DNA from: Anaerolineae bacterium
GTDB lineage: Bacteria; Chloroflexota; Anaerolineae; J102
DNA length: 6,260 bases
Assembly (NCBI GenBank): GCA_015493675.1
Contig: WGCR01000016.1
Location: 1 to 6,260, forward strand
Direction of reading: 5' to 3'
Part shown: positions 5,842 through 6,260 of the stretch, in pieces
How positions within the stretch are numbered: position 1 is the first letter of the stretch
How the letters are laid out: every line of letters begins with the position of its first letter
The notes under the pieces: generated by a model
Told to the model about the DNA's origin: nothing
The model's input: only the letters and a program-made list of their open reading frames with translations
Database searches by the model: none
Made by a program: the position numbers and the translations under genes

Positions 5842-6260
5842 GTCACTTCCCCCACGTGCAGTGCCATGGTCCCCAGCATCATCGTGCGCCAGGTGACGTT
5901 CTTCAGGCCCGCCGCCTGCATGATCTCGGCCAGTTGGGGCGGGCGGGGAAAGGCGAGGGTGGAGTGGGGCAGATAGTCGTAGGCGTCTTTGTTGCTGCTG
6001 AAGAAGGCGGAGATGCGGGGAACCAGTTTGAAGAAATAGAGATGAAAGATATCGCGCCAGACGGGCGTGGCGGGCCGGGTGATCTCCAGGCAGACCACGC
6101 GCCCGCCCGGCTTCACCACCCGCCGCTGCTCGGCAAAAGCAGCCGCTACATCGGTAACGTTGCGCATCAGGAAGCCGGACGCGGCGGCATCGAAGCTGTT
6201 ATCGGGAAAGGGCAGGCGCAGGGCGTCGGCCTCGACGAAGGGGATGCGCCCGTCCTGGTC
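5838..6260 (-). CDS. menG: UbiE/MenG quinone C-methyltransferase, N-terminal part outside the window
   Basis: The visible 140 residues are the C-terminal part of a SAM-dependent methyltransferase that adds the ring methyl group of menaquinone or ubiquinone. The frame is open to the right edge. A Met codon at 6167 is internal, because the in-frame codons before it read FVEADALRLPFPDNSFDAAASGFLMRNVTD, which is the family's diagnostic stretch (FVEGDAL-LPF and RNV-D). It continues with RRVVKPGGRVVCLEITRP and the second UbiE/MenG signature, YDYLPHSTLAFP followed by LAEIMQAAGLKNV and the ending LGTMALHVGEV. SAM motif I lies beyond the window. The family is normally about 230-250 residues, so roughly 100 residues are missing. 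The stop overlaps ubiX by four bases. Menaquinone versus ubiquinone specificity cannot be read from this fragment; the menG symbol is a best guess. Confidence 0.88.
   Translation of the reverse strand, partial: DQDGRIPFVEADALRLPFPDNSFDAAASGFLMRNVTDVAAAFAEQRRVVKPGGRVVCLEITRPATPVWRDIFHLYFFKLVPRISAFFSSNKDAYDYLPHSTLAFPRPPQLAEIMQAAGLKNVTWRTMMLGTMALHVGEVT
5846..5853 (-). promoter_or_regulatory. Ribosome binding site of ubiX
   Basis: GGGGGAAG on the - strand ends four to five bases before the ATG at 5841, inside the last codons of the UbiE/MenG gene. The spacing is short, but together with the ATGA overlap it supports this start. Confidence 0.45.

Noticed and set aside
5248..5976. Open frame of 242 codons on the + strand opposite ubiX
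   Set aside because: It crosses three well-supported - strand genes, and its His/Gly/Arg-rich product has no recognisable domain.

Overview
The window reads as bacterial chromosome of moderately high G+C (my estimate by eye, not computed). It holds one gene on the + strand, cut by the left edge, which converges on a tightly packed block of six genes on the - strand, the first of which is cut by the right edge. No RNA gene, insertion sequence, CRISPR array or phage gene is visible. The lineage cannot be fixed from the sequence. The quinone-type genes, the CCCCC/GGGGG palindromic intergenic sequence and the overall style would fit a Chloroflexota-like bacterium, but this is a weak inference.

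Region by region: positions 1-1851 (+) encode most of a P1B-type metal-transporting ATPase with the SPC and HEGST motifs typical of the P1B-4 (Co/Zn/Fe) group. Positions 1852-2059 are a convergent intergenic spacer with two G/C-rich hairpins and a triple hexamer repeat. Then, in order of transcription on the - strand from the right edge: the C-terminal part of a UbiE/MenG quinone C-methyltransferase (5838-6260), UbiX flavin prenyltransferase (5266-5841), a HigA-type XRE antitoxin without a visible toxin (4965-5276), a YhbP-like split-barrel FMN-binding-family protein (4497-4946), a class I SAM methyltransferase (3758-4504), and an unusually long dihydropyrimidinase/hydantoinase-family amidohydrolase (2060-3751).

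The six - strand genes overlap by 4, 11 and 8 bases or are separated by 18 and 6 bases. They are therefore probably one transcript with translational coupling, whose promoter lies to the right of the window. UbiE/MenG and UbiX form a coherent quinone-biosynthesis pair: UbiX makes prenylated FMN for a UbiD-type decarboxylase, and UbiE/MenG methylates the quinone ring. The four downstream genes have no evident link to that pathway. The observations most worth a second look are the extra segment of about 90 residues in the hydantoinase, the toxin-less HigA wedged by overlap into the quinone operon, and the repeat-like spacer. I see no convincing wholly new system.
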